35,426 nucleotides of DNA from an uncultured Prevotellaceae bacterium (GTDB lineage: Bacteria > Bacteroidota > Bacteroidia > Bacteroidales > Bacteroidaceae): contig CAMKTN010000026.1 of the NCBI GenBank assembly GCA_946415705.1, positions 1 to 35,426 on the forward strand, read 5' to 3'. Of this stretch, positions 17,080-24,441 are shown piece by piece. The position numbers and the translations under genes are program-made. The stretch's first letter is position 1. Each line of letters starts with the position of its first letter. A model generated the notes under the pieces. That model did no database searches, was not told the origin of the DNA, and saw only the letters and a list, made by a program, of their open reading frames with translations.

Positions 17080-18463
17080 TGAACGCTTCCACGTCCTCGA
17101 CTTTGTAGGGGATCATTTTCTCGCCGAGGTAGCGGCAGCCATCGGGGGTGATGAGGAGGTCGTCCTCGAGGCGGACGCCGCCGAAGTCGCGGTACTCCTC
17201 AACTTTGTCGAAGTTGATGAACTCTTTGTTGTGTCCGCGGGCTTTCCAGTCGTCGATGAGGGCGGGGATGAAGTAGATGCCGGGCTCGTCAGTCATCACA
17301 AAGCCCTCCTGCAGGCGGCGTCCGCAGCGCAGGTAGCAGGTGCCGAACTGATCGAGATTGGGGCGTACTTCGTCGTCGAAGCCGACGTAGATCTGTCCGA
17401 GGCCTTCCATATCGTGGACGTCCATACCCATCATGTGGCCCAGACCGTGGACGAAGAACATGGCGTGGGCGCCGTTGGCCAGCGCATCGTCGGTGTTACC
17501 CTTCATGAGGCCGATGTCCTTCAGGCGCTCGGTGATGACGCGTGCGGCAGCGAAGTGGCAGTCCCACCATTTCACGCCGGGAGCCGCCATCTCATGCACG
17601 CGGTCGTGGGCGGCAGCAACAGCCTCATAGATGTCGCGCTGCTTCGGGGTGAAGCGGCCACTGATGGGGGTCACGCGGGTGTTGTCGGAGCAGTAGTTCT
17701 CGTTGGTCTCGGCACCGCAGTCGCAGAGCATCAGGCGCCCAGCCTCCAAGGGACGGGTCGAGGGGTAGCCGTGTTGTATCTCGCCGTGCATGGACAGGAT
17801 AGTGGGGAAGCTGAGGCCGCCCTTGGCATTGGCGATGCCCGCCAACGTGCCGGCAATCTCCTGCTCGGTGACACCGGGACGGCACATACGCATCGCGGTG
17901 GTGTGCATCTCGTAGCCGATGGCGCAGGCGCGCTCGATCTCGGCTACCTCGCCCGCCGACTTCACGGCGCGCTGATCCACGACGGCCTTGATGAGCGTGA
18001 GGCTGGCCTTCGCACGCTGGTCACGCGGGTGGATACCAGTGAGATCCATGAGCTGGATCATCGTGTCGTGGCGGTAAGGCGGCAGGAAATGTAGCGCGCG
18101 ACCTTGCTTGCGGGCCTGCTCCACGAGGACGGCCAGCTGCGCCATCGGGGCGCTCTTCCCCACTCCACTCTGCGCAGCCATATCGGCGACGCTATCGACG
18201 GCGCCGAACCATACGATATCGTCGAGCGAGATGTCATCGCCCAGCAGCCACTCCTCGCCGGAGTCCGCATCAATGACACCGCAGAGGCCCTCGCGATGCT
18301 GTCCGAAATAATAGAGGAAGGTGCTGTCCTGACGGAACTTATAGACATTGGCGGGGTAGTTCATCGGCGCGTCGTTATTGCCGAAGAGCACGATGAGTCC
18401 GCTCTCCACACGCTGCCGCAACGTTTGGCGGCGACTGATATACGTTTGCTTGTCGAATAACAT
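17066..18463 (-). CDS. pepP: Xaa-Pro aminopeptidase (M24B, aminopeptidase P)
   Basis: A 465-residue metallopeptidase that releases N-terminal residues preceding proline. An N-terminal AMP_N-type domain (about 1-170, including NYPANVYKFRQDSTFLYYFG) precedes the pita-bread catalytic domain. All five metal ligands are visible: D248 (LCDCGAE), D260 (CSDNTRV), H343 (HGLGHMMGMDVHD), E393 (TDEPGIYF) and E433 (VRLEDD). There is no signal peptide, so the enzyme is cytosolic. The last residues, IMDN and the TGA, are encoded by the first units of a 7-bp tandem array, so the gene end coincides with the repeat. It is probably cotranscribed with the clostripain-like and 84-residue genes upstream. Confidence 0.95.
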   Translation of the reverse strand: MLFDKQTYISRRQTLRQRVESGLIVLFGNNDAPMNYPANVYKFRQDSTFLYYFGQHREGLCGVIDADSGEEWLLGDDISLDDIVWFGAVDSVADMAAQSGVGKSAPMAQLAVLVEQARKQGRALHFLPPYRHDTMIQLMDLTGIHPRDQRAKASLTLIKAVVDQRAVKSAGEVAEIERACAIGYEMHTTAMRMCRPGVTEQEIAGTLAGIANAKGGLSFPTILSMHGEIQHGYPSTRPLEAGRLMLCDCGAETNENYCSDNTRVTPISGRFTPKQRDIYEAVAAAHDRVHEMAAPGVKWWDCHFAAARVITERLKDIGLMKGNTDDALANGAHAMFFVHGLGHMMGMDVHDMEGLGQIYVGFDDEVRPNLDQFGTCYLRCGRRLQEGFVMTDEPGIYFIPALIDDWKARGHNKEFINFDKVEEYRDFGGVRLEDDLLITPDGCRYLGEKMIPYKVEDVEAFIMDN

Positions 18464-18480
18464 GATGGGGTCGTTTATGG

Positions 18481-18541
18481 TTTAAAGGGTTTAAGAGTTC
18501 AAGGGCTCAATTTTCAATTTTCAATTCTCAATTTTCAATTC
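18481..18541. repeat. 7-bp tandem repeat array upstream of pepP
   Basis: Five TCAATTT/TCAATTC units run in register from 18507 to 18541, continuing a more diverged 7-bp periodicity from 18481 (TTTAAAG, GGTTTAA, GAGTTCA, AGGGCTC). On the minus (coding) strand the first unit contains the TGA stop of the 84-residue gene. Confidence 0.8.
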
Positions 18542-18789
18542 CCCATGGCTCTCTTTCGGATTTCCAGGAGGAGGGAGAACTGGCCGCAGTAGGTGTTGTT
18601 TTCCTTCGCGCGCTCGCGCAAATGGATGATCATCTCCTCCACGGTCAGCTTCAGATCGGGAATGGTGATGCCGCTGCCGAGGGTCATGGAGGCGGGCAGC
18701 TGGTCCATGTTCTTCTCGAACCACGCGATGGCCTCGTCGATCTCGGCGTTCGTGAAGGAGGGTTTGTAACAGGTGTTAACGGATGCCAT
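18535..18789 (-). CDS. Small conserved-looking protein of unknown function (84 aa)
   Basis: I do not recognise this gene with certainty. The 84-residue protein is acidic to neutral, without signal peptide or membrane segment. It carries the pattern AIAWFEKNMDQLPASMTLG, then IPDLKLTVEEMI and NNTYCGQFSLLLEIRK. That pattern resembles small Bacteroidetes proteins grouped under DUF6965, but this assignment is tentative. I chose the ATG at 18789 (MASVNTCYKPSF); an in-frame GTG at 18819 would overlap the upstream stop codon by 4 nt and add 10 unremarkable residues, and it cannot be excluded. The stop codon lies in the first unit of a 7-bp tandem array. It is flanked by two peptidase genes on the same strand. 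Confidence 0.7.
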   Translation of the reverse strand: MASVNTCYKPSFTNAEIDEAIAWFEKNMDQLPASMTLGSGITIPDLKLTVEEMIIHLRERAKENNTYCGQFSLLLEIRKRAMGN

Positions 18790-18815
18790 GTTTGTAGCGT
18801 AGTTTTTAGTGTTCG

Positions 18816-20078
18816 TCACCAGCCTGTCGAGCTCAGCCCCGTGTCCTTATACCAGTCAGTGGCGTGATATGCCTTGACATAGCCGCGCTGCGCATAGGTG
18901 ATGGAGGGCACGAAGACGGAGATGCCACCCGTGTAAGCGGGTTCCGCGATACGGCAGACATGGCCGTAGATGGGATGTTCATACATCGAGTACCATGTGG
19001 ACGAGAGCCTCGACAGGGGTACGGCGGCCTTGAAGGCCTTCAGCCACGCGGCATACTCCACGGTGGTGAGCTGGTGGTACATCAGGTTCTGCAGGTCGTA
19101 GTACTGCGTATATTGCGATGGGTTGTAGTAGAAGCGCTGCACGGCGGAACAGTCAGGGGTCGATCTGTTGGCGAAGATGCGTTGCAGATGCGGGGCAGTA
19201 GCCGCCACGAGTGCCTCCAGCGCCGACGTGCGGACAAGAGACAGCTCCACGCCCTGATACGACGAATGGCCCTGTCCGTTGTCGTAGTAATCCACGTAGA
19301 TATTCACCGCATTCATCATGTTCGCGAGATTATCGCCCTCGGCAATCTGGCACAGCGGAGACAGGAGATTGTCATAGGGCGCCCCCAAACCGGGTATCTC
19401 GGCGGGCGAGCCGATGACGTAGTCCGTGACATGGCGCAGCTGATAGGCCGTCTCTATACACTGCATGAAGCAGGCGTCGAAGAAGATATAGTCGAAGTGC
19501 GGCAGATGGCCCAGCACATTGGCCAGCGTGGTCAGCTCCATCTGCGGCCCGAAATTGCTGTTGGCATCGCTCCGCCGCTGGCCGTTATCGACGCCATAGA
19601 CGCGACGGTGCGCGCTCTTCTTGTTCGTCGAAGGCAGCCAGCCCGACGCATGGCTCCACAGCATCAGACCGTAGTGGTCGGCAGGATATTTCGTCGTAAT
19701 CTCGCGCAGGATGTTCTCCATCTCGGCGCTGTCCGTGCTGCAGACGTTTCGGTCGTAGGTCTTCACCACCTGCAGCTTCTCGTTGCGCATGCCCACGCAG
19801 AGGCGGCTCGACTTGGTATCGTCGATATACACCACCACGCGATGATCCACGCCGACGGTGCTCAGCCCCAGGGCGATCTCCAGCGAGTCGTAGCTCACCA
19901 TATCCGCCAGCGAGTTCTCACCCGCCATATAGATGATGAGTGTGCGCGCCATCTTCTTGCCAGCCTTACCCGGCGGAGAGATCTCCGCCTCGCTGCTGCT
20001 GTCACAACAAGAAGCAGCCGTCAGACAGAGCAAAACAGACGCACTTATATATAATAAATGTAGAAAAACACGTTTCAC
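18816..20078 (-). CDS. Clostripain-family (C11) cysteine peptidase lipoprotein
   Basis: A 420-residue protein with a lipoprotein signal (VFLHLLYISASVLLCLTAASC, modified Cys probably C24), so it should be anchored in the outer envelope. The C11 fold is indicated by ARTLIIYMAGENSLADMV, the catalytic His H143 in LMLWSHASGW, and the catalytic Cys C203 in FDYIFFDACFMQCIETAYQL. Family members cleave after Arg or Lys and are often self-activating. The start is GTG at 20078, only 5 nt downstream of a -7 box, which suggests a very short or absent leader. It is divergent from the histidine kinase gene and leads a run containing a small unknown gene and pepP. Confidence 0.92.
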   Translation of the reverse strand: MKRVFLHLLYISASVLLCLTAASCCDSSSEAEISPPGKAGKKMARTLIIYMAGENSLADMVSYDSLEIALGLSTVGVDHRVVVYIDDTKSSRLCVGMRNEKLQVVKTYDRNVCSTDSAEMENILREITTKYPADHYGLMLWSHASGWLPSTNKKSAHRRVYGVDNGQRRSDANSNFGPQMELTTLANVLGHLPHFDYIFFDACFMQCIETAYQLRHVTDYVIGSPAEIPGLGAPYDNLLSPLCQIAEGDNLANMMNAVNIYVDYYDNGQGHSSYQGVELSLVRTSALEALVAATAPHLQRIFANRSTPDCSAVQRFYYNPSQYTQYYDLQNLMYHQLTTVEYAAWLKAFKAAVPLSRLSSTWYSMYEHPIYGHVCRIAEPAYTGGISVFVPSITYAQRGYVKAYHATDWYKDTGLSSTGW

Positions 20079-20083
20079 GGGGG

Positions 20084-20091
20084 CAAATTTA
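20084..20091 (-). promoter_or_regulatory. -7 promoter box directly before the C11 peptidase start
   Basis: TAAATTTG on the minus strand fits TAnnTTTG. Only 5 nt separate it from the GTG start codon, so transcription would begin at or next to the start codon. Confidence 0.6.
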
Positions 20092-20155
20092 CGTTTTTTT
20101 CATCAAATAAGCACACTAAATGCCCTTCTATTTCGTTTCTTTAAGAAAATCTATG

Positions 20156-20163
20156 TAATTTTG
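20156..20163 (+). promoter_or_regulatory. -7 promoter box of the histidine kinase gene
   Basis: TAATTTTG fits TAnnTTTG, 8 nt before the ATG at 20172. If translation instead starts at the in-frame ATG at 20190, the leader would be about 20 nt. Confidence 0.6.
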
Positions 20164-20171
20164 TAGCGGTT

Positions 20172-21329
20172 ATGCAATGGACAGACAGAATGCGACAGGT
20201 TAAAATCCTACTTTCAAGCGCCGCCGTCATCATCTGTGTGCTCTCACTCATTTGGTCCCACGTGCTCGTCAGCGATCTTGCGCTCGAAGAACAGCGCAAG
20301 GTGGAGGTGTGGGCCGAGGCGATGCGCTCGCTGGAGCAGGCCGATGATCAGACCGACCTGGCGCTGGTGCTGAAAGTCATCAACGGCAACCACACGATCC
20401 CCGTCATCGTCCTCGATGCCGAGGGGAAGTTGCATACCTATCGCAACCTGGAGGTGCGTGCCAAATCGCCGGCCGACGTAGAAAGCGAAGTCCTGAAGAA
20501 AGCCAAAGCGATGCGCGAGAGCGGCAACGTGGTCCGCATCAGCCTCTCCGGCGATGAGAGCATGGAAGTGTGCTACGACGAGAGTATCATGCTGCGCCGC
20601 CTAGCACAGTACCCCTACATACAGCTGGGCATCGCGCTGATCTTCGTCATCGTGGCCATCTTCGCGCTCCTCAGCAGCAAGCGCGCCGAGCAGAACAAGG
20701 TGTGGGTGGGACTCTCCAAGGAGACGGCCCATCAGCTGGGAACGCCCATCTCATCGCTCATGGCGTGGACGCAGGTGCTGCGCGAGAACTACCCCGACGA
20801 CGAGCTGCTGCCCGAGATGGACAAGGATGTGAAGCGCCTGCAGATGATTGCCGAGCGCTTCTCCAAGATAGGCTCCCTGCCCGAGCCGCGCCCCGAGAAC
20901 CTCAACGAGGTGGTCAACCACGTGGTGGACTACATCGGGCGCCGCACGAACAAAGCCGTCAGCATCACCACCCGCCTGCCGCAGCAGCCCATCATCGCCA
21001 ACCTCTCGGCACCGCTCTTCGAATGGGTGGTGGAGAACCTGTGCAAGAACGCGGTGGATGCGATGGAGGGCCACGGCGAAATCACCATCACGGCCTTCGA
21101 GGAGAGCACGCGCTACATCGTAGAAGTCTCAGACACGGGCAAGGGAATCCCCAAGAGCCAGTTCTCCAGCGTCTTCCAGCCCGGCTTCACCACCAAAAAG
21201 CGCGGCTGGGGCCTCGGACTCTCGCTGGCCAAGCGCATCGTGGAGGAGTACCACCACGGCCGCATCTTCGTGAAAGCCTCCGAACTCGGGAAAGGCACCA
21301 CATTCCGCATCGAATTGCGCAAGAAATGA
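20172..21329 (+). CDS. Membrane sensor histidine kinase without adjacent response regulator
   Basis: A 385-residue inner-membrane kinase. A first transmembrane helix lies at about residues 11-33, a periplasmic sensor region of about 110 residues follows, and a second helix sits at about 148-168. The cytoplasmic kinase core shows the H-box KETAHQLGTPISSLMAW with phospho-acceptor H187, the N-box ENLCKNAVDAM, the G1 box SDTGKGIP, the F-box FQPGFTTKKRG and the G2 box GWGLGLSLAKRI. No HAMP domain is evident. No response regulator is encoded on either side, so the partner must lie elsewhere. The start is either 20172 or 20190 (MRQVKILL); the second gives a shorter cytoplasmic tail and a normal leader. 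A 7-bp array lies 29 bp after the stop. Confidence 0.93.
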   Translation: MQWTDRMRQVKILLSSAAVIICVLSLIWSHVLVSDLALEEQRKVEVWAEAMRSLEQADDQTDLALVLKVINGNHTIPVIVLDAEGKLHTYRNLEVRAKSPADVESEVLKKAKAMRESGNVVRISLSGDESMEVCYDESIMLRRLAQYPYIQLGIALIFVIVAIFALLSSKRAEQNKVWVGLSKETAHQLGTPISSLMAWTQVLRENYPDDELLPEMDKDVKRLQMIAERFSKIGSLPEPRPENLNEVVNHVVDYIGRRTNKAVSITTRLPQQPIIANLSAPLFEWVVENLCKNAVDAMEGHGEITITAFEESTRYIVEVSDTGKGIPKSQFSSVFQPGFTTKKRGWGLGLSLAKRIVEEYHHGRIFVKASELGKGTTFRIELRKK

Positions 21330-21358
21330 GGCAGAAAGAGGGCTTAAATGTAAAAATC

Positions 21359-21386
21359 TTTAAAGTTTAAACCCTAAACCTTAAAC
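21359..21386. repeat. 7-bp tandem array downstream of the histidine kinase
   Basis: Four in-register 7-mers, TTTAAAG, TTTAAAC, CCTAAAC and CTTAAAC, occupy the gap between the histidine kinase stop and the yceD promoter. No terminator hairpin is visible here. Confidence 0.7.
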
Positions 21387-21424
21387 TTTTCCGCCGAATC
21401 CTTGGCCACACCAAAAAAAAGACC

Positions 21425-21432
21425 TACCTTTG
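21425..21432 (+). promoter_or_regulatory. -7 promoter box of the yceD-rpmF-fabH-era-der group
   Basis: TACCTTTG, an exact TAnnTTTG match, lies 8 nt before the ATG at 21441. It decides the yceD start, because an alternative in-frame start at 21402 lies upstream of the promoter. Confidence 0.7.
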
Positions 21433-21440
21433 CCGCCCGT

Positions 21441-21980
21441 ATGGACACATCAGGACGTTTTAAGATCGATTTCAGAGACCTCACAGGCGATGAAATGACG
21501 CGCACGTGGACGCTCGACGACTCGTTCTTCGACACCCTTGATGAACAGGACATCAAGCACGGACAGCTCACCGCCACGCTTCGGGTGAAAAAGAAGGCCG
21601 AGGGCTTCCAGCTTGACATCCGCGCCACAGGAACCGTAGAGATTCCATGCGACCGCTGCCTCGAACCGATGACTCAACCCATCGACGCCGAGGATTCCAT
21701 CAAGGTGTGCTTCGGCGACACCCTCGAAGATGATGGCGAGCGCATCACCGTCCCCGAGGATCGACCCGTCCTCGACGTGAGTTGGAACATCTACGAAACC
21801 ATCGCGCTGGCCATTCCCATCGTGCACACACACCCAGCGGGGCAGTGCGCCGAGGAGTTCAGCCAGTATCTGGTCACCGACGACGAACCCGCCGATGCCC
21901 CCAGCGAAGGCGCCAGCAACAACGACGCACCCACCGACGCACGATGGGACGCGCTGAAGAAATTGAAAATTGAAAATTGA
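21441..21980 (+). CDS. yceD: YceD/DUF177 family protein
   Basis: A 179-residue protein of the DUF177/YceD family, which is almost always encoded just before rpmF and is linked in other bacteria to 23S rRNA or large-subunit metabolism. The family hallmark is the cysteine pair in GTVEIPCDRCLEPM, with a third cysteine in AGQCAEEF and an acidic C-terminal part. I chose the ATG at 21441 (MDTSGRFKIDF) because the promoter lies between it and the earlier in-frame ATG at 21402. The last residues, KLKIEN, and the TGA are encoded by the first three units of a 7-bp tandem array, so the C-terminus has apparently been set by the repeat. The order yceD-rpmF-fabH-era-der is a familiar Bacteroidetes arrangement. 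Confidence 0.9.
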   Translation: MDTSGRFKIDFRDLTGDEMTRTWTLDDSFFDTLDEQDIKHGQLTATLRVKKKAEGFQLDIRATGTVEIPCDRCLEPMTQPIDAEDSIKVCFGDTLEDDGERITVPEDRPVLDVSWNIYETIALAIPIVHTHPAGQCAEEFSQYLVTDDEPADAPSEGASNNDAPTDARWDALKKLKIEN

Positions 21981-22017
21981 GAATTGACAATGGACAATTG
22001 ACAATTAAGAATTGAAA
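21962..22017 (+). repeat. Eight-unit 7-bp tandem array between yceD and rpmF
   Basis: Eight consecutive 7-mers run in register: ATTGAAA, ATTGAAA, ATTGAGA, ATTGACA, ATGGACA, ATTGACA, ATTAAGA, ATTGAAA. Because 7 is not divisible by 3 and most units contain TGA, the array gives stop codons in every frame. yceD stops in the third unit. Confidence 0.85.
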
Positions 22018-22043
22018 CTATAAACATTAAACTATATAAAACA

Positions 22044-22226
22044 ATGGCACATCCTAAAAGAAGACAGTCCAAGACACGCACTCTCAAGCGTCGCACCCAC
22101 GACAAGGCAGTAGCTCCTGCATTGGCAGTATGTCCTAACTGCGGAGAGTTCCACATCTACCACACCGTATGCCCCGCCTGCGGATACTACCGCGGAAAGG
22201 TCGCTATCGAGAAGGAAGAAGCGTAA
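22044..22226 (+). CDS. rpmF: 50S ribosomal protein L32
   Basis: A 60-residue basic ribosomal protein of the large subunit. It begins MAHPKRRQSKTRTLKRRTHD, as expected for L32, and carries a zinc-ribbon arrangement CPNCGEFH followed by CPACGYYRGK, so it is the zinc-binding (C+) type. It lies 63 bp downstream of yceD, its usual partner, separated by the 7-bp array, and is followed 10 bp later by a strong terminator. Confidence 0.98.
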   Translation: MAHPKRRQSKTRTLKRRTHDKAVAPALAVCPNCGEFHIYHTVCPACGYYRGKVAIEKEEA

Positions 22227-22236
22227 GTCTTAGCAC

Positions 22237-22268
22237 AAGCCCCTCCCCGTCGGGGTGGGGCTTTTTTT
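22237..22268 (+). terminator. Rho-independent terminator after rpmF
   Basis: AAGCCCC (22237-22243) pairs with GGGGCTT (22257-22263), and CCCC (22245-22248) with GGGG (22252-22255), separated by a single T-T mismatch. A run of seven T follows. It ends 17 bp before the fabH ATG, so fabH expression must rely on read-through or an unseen promoter. Confidence 0.88.
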
Positions 22269-22284
22269 ATTTACTATTGTTTTC

Positions 22285-23283
22285 ATGGAAAAACTACATG
22301 CTATCATCACGGGCGTAGGTGGCTACGTCCCCGATTATATCCTCACCAACGAGGAGCTCAGCCGTATGGTCGATACCACCGATGAGTGGATCATGACCCG
22401 CATCGGCGTCAAGGAGCGCCGCATCCTCAACGAGGAAGGCCTCGGCACCAGCTACATGGCGCGCAAGGCCGTGCGCCAGCTGCTCGAAAAGACCGACACC
22501 GACCCGCTGACCGTCGATGCCGTCATCTGCTCCACCTCCACCGCCGACTACCATTTCCCCTCTACCGCCAGCATCGTTCTCGGACGTCTGGGCATGACCA
22601 ACGCCCACGCCTTCGAGATGTCGGCAGCCTGCTCCGGATGGCTCTACGCCATGGACACGGCAGCCTGCATGATCGAGAGCGGACGCTACAAGAAGATCGT
22701 CGTCATCGGCGCCGACAAGATGTCCAGCGCAGTTGACTACACCGACCGCCAGACATGCCCCATCTTCGGCGACGGCGCCGCTGCCGTGCTCGTGGAACCC
22801 ACCACCGAGGACTTGGGCTGGAAGGACAGCTACCTGCGCACCGACGGACAGGGACTGCCGTTCCTCGTCATGCAGGCCGGCGGCTCCGTGGCACCGCCCT
22901 CCTACTTCACGATGGAGCACCGCATGCACTATGTGCACCAGGAAGGCCGCACGGTGTTTAAGTTCGCCGTCACCAATATGTCTGACGCCACCGCACTCAT
23001 CGCCGAGCGCAACGGCCTCAACAAGGACAACATCACATGGATCGTGCCTCATCAGGCTAACATCCGTATCATCGAGGCCGTCGCCAAGCGCCTGGAGATG
23101 CCGATGGACAAGGTGATGGTCAATATCCAGAAGTTCGGCAACACCTCTGCCGGCACACTGCCCCTGGCACTCTGGGACTACGAGAAGCAGCTCCACAAGG
23201 GCGACAACCTCATCTTCACCACCTTCGGCGCCGGCTTCACATGGGGTGCGGCTTACATGAAGTGGGGATACGATCCTAAGTAA
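22285..23283 (+). CDS. fabH: 3-oxoacyl-[ACP] synthase III (FabH)
   Basis: A 332-residue ketoacyl-ACP synthase III that condenses acetyl-CoA with malonyl-ACP to start type II fatty acid synthesis in the cytosol. The catalytic triad is visible: C116 in [14 protein letters not shown]256 in [11 protein letters not shown] and N286 in [27 protein letters not shown] and RIGVKERR near the N-terminus are typical. I chose the ATG at 22285 ([16 protein letters not shown]), because the earlier in-frame ATG at 22255 lies inside the terminator hairpin of rpmF. The stop codon at 23281 is the first base triplet of a 118-bp repeat that recurs after era. Confidence 0.96.
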   Translation: MEKLHAIITGVGGYVPDYILTNEELSRMVDTTDEWIMTRIGVKERRILNEEGLGTSYMARKAVRQLLEKTDTDPLTVDAVICSTSTADYHFPSTASIVLGRLGMTNAHAFEMSAACSGWLYAMDTAACMIESGRYKKIVVIGADKMSSAVDYTDRQTCPIFGDGAAAVLVEPTTEDLGWKDSYLRTDGQGLPFLVMQAGGSVAPPSYFTMEHRMHYVHQEGRTVFKFAVTNMSDATALIAERNGLNKDNITWIVPHQANIRIIEAVAKRLEMPMDKVMVNIQKFGNTSAGTLPLALWDYEKQLHKGDNLIFTTFGAGFTWGAAYMKWGYDPK

Positions 23284-23398
23284 TGTTCGCGCTGCGCGCG
23301 AGGTTGAAGGTTGATGGTTGAAGGTTTAACGACCTCCGGCTTAATGACCACTCCGCGCAGCCATCCTTAAACTTTAAACGTTAAACTTTAAACTGCGG
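23281..23398 (+). repeat. 118-bp direct repeat, copy A (fabH-era gap)
   Basis: Starts at the fabH TAA with TAATGTTCGCGCTGCGCGCG and ends in CTGCGG. It is matched by an equally long copy at 24305-24422 with roughly a dozen differences. It contains a TCGCGC/GCGCGA hairpin (23287-23301), AAGGTTG-type and TTTAAAC-type 7-mers, and the inverted GCTGCGCG/CGCGCAGC pair. Confidence 0.85.
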
Positions 23399-23413
23399 CT
23401 GAAAGCCGTGCCC

Positions 23414-24307
23414 ATGCATAAGTCTGGTTTCGTCAATATCGTAGGCAACCCCAACGTGGGTAAGAGCACGCTCATGAACCTCCTCGTGGGCGAGCGCATC
23501 AGTATTGCCACCTTCAAGGCACAGACCACGCGCCACCGCATTATGGGCATCCTCAACACGCCCGAGATGCAGATCTGCTTCTCCGACACGCCCGGCGTGC
23601 TGAAGCCCAACTACAAGCTGCAGGAGCAGATGCTCCAGTTCTCGGAGAGTGCCCTGCAGGATGCAGACGTGCTGCTCTACGTCACCGACATGGTGGAGAC
23701 GCCCGACAAGAATGCCGACTTCCTCGAAAAGGTGCAGCAGCTCAAGGTCCCCATCCTCGTGCTGATCAATAAGATTGATATGGCCGGTGGGGGTAACCCC
23801 ACCGCCATCCTCGCCCAAAAGGTGGAGGAATGGCACGCCATCCTGCCGCAGGCCGAGATCTTCCCCATCTCCGCCCTGCATAAGTTCGGCGTGGATCAGG
23901 TGCTGGCGCGCATCAAGGAGTTGCTGCCTGAGTCGCCCGCCTACTTCGACAAGGACGCGTGGACCGACAAGCCCGCCCGCTTCTTCGTCACCGAGATCAT
24001 CCGCGAGAAGATACTCCTCTACTACGACAAGGAGATACCCTACAGCGTAGAGGCTGTCGTGGAGAGCTTCAAGGAGGAGAAAGACCTCATCCGCATCGAG
24101 GCCGTCATCTACGTGGAGCGCGAGTCGCAGAAGGGTATCATCATCGGCCATCAGGGCGTCGCCCTCAAGCGCGTGAGCTCCGAGGCACGCCGCGAACTCG
24201 AACGCTTCTTCGGCAAGCGCATCTTCCTCCAGTGCTTCGTCAAAGTCGATAAAGACTGGCGCAGCTCCGACCGCGCTATGAAGCAGTTCGGGTATGATCT
24301 TGAATAA
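23414..24307 (+). CDS. era: GTPase Era
   Basis: A 297-residue essential GTPase that binds 16S rRNA and assists 30S subunit assembly. The G domain shows G1 GNPNVGKST, the G2 region AQTTRHRIMG, G3 DTPG and G4 NKID, with SALH as the G5-like motif. The C-terminal KH domain contains GIIIGHQGVALKRV. I chose the ATG at 23414 (MHKSGFVNIVGN), the usual Era start, over the in-frame GTG at 23408. The gene is bracketed by two copies of a 118-bp direct repeat, the second starting exactly at its own stop codon. Confidence 0.97.
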   Translation: MHKSGFVNIVGNPNVGKSTLMNLLVGERISIATFKAQTTRHRIMGILNTPEMQICFSDTPGVLKPNYKLQEQMLQFSESALQDADVLLYVTDMVETPDKNADFLEKVQQLKVPILVLINKIDMAGGGNPTAILAQKVEEWHAILPQAEIFPISALHKFGVDQVLARIKELLPESPAYFDKDAWTDKPARFFVTEIIREKILLYYDKEIPYSVEAVVESFKEEKDLIRIEAVIYVERESQKGIIIGHQGVALKRVSSEARRELERFFGKRIFLQCFVKVDKDWRSSDRAMKQFGYDLE

Positions 24308-24422
24308 TGTTCGCGCTGCGCGCGAGGTTGAAGGTTTAAAGTTTAAGGTTTAACGACCTCCGGCTTGAAGACCACTCCGCGCAGCCATCTTTAAACTTTA
24401 AACCTTAAACTTTAAACTGCGG
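24305..24422 (+). repeat. 118-bp direct repeat, copy B (era-der gap)
   Basis: The same length and end points as copy A at 23281-23398, again starting with the TAA of the upstream gene. The 7-mers here are TTTAAAG/TTTAAGG on the left and TTTAAAC/CTTAAAC on the right, so the two halves could pair. A short GCGGGC/GCCCGC hairpin follows, just before the der start. Confidence 0.85.
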
Positions 24423-24441
24423 GCTTGCCCGCGCAAAAGCT

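Noticed and set aside
18481..18541. The tandem repeats considered as a CRISPR array
   Set aside because: The 7-bp units are contiguous and degenerate, with no spacers and no cas genes nearby.
21402..21440. An earlier yceD start at 21402
   Set aside because: An exact -7 promoter box at 21425-21432 lies downstream of it, so the ATG at 21441 is preferred.
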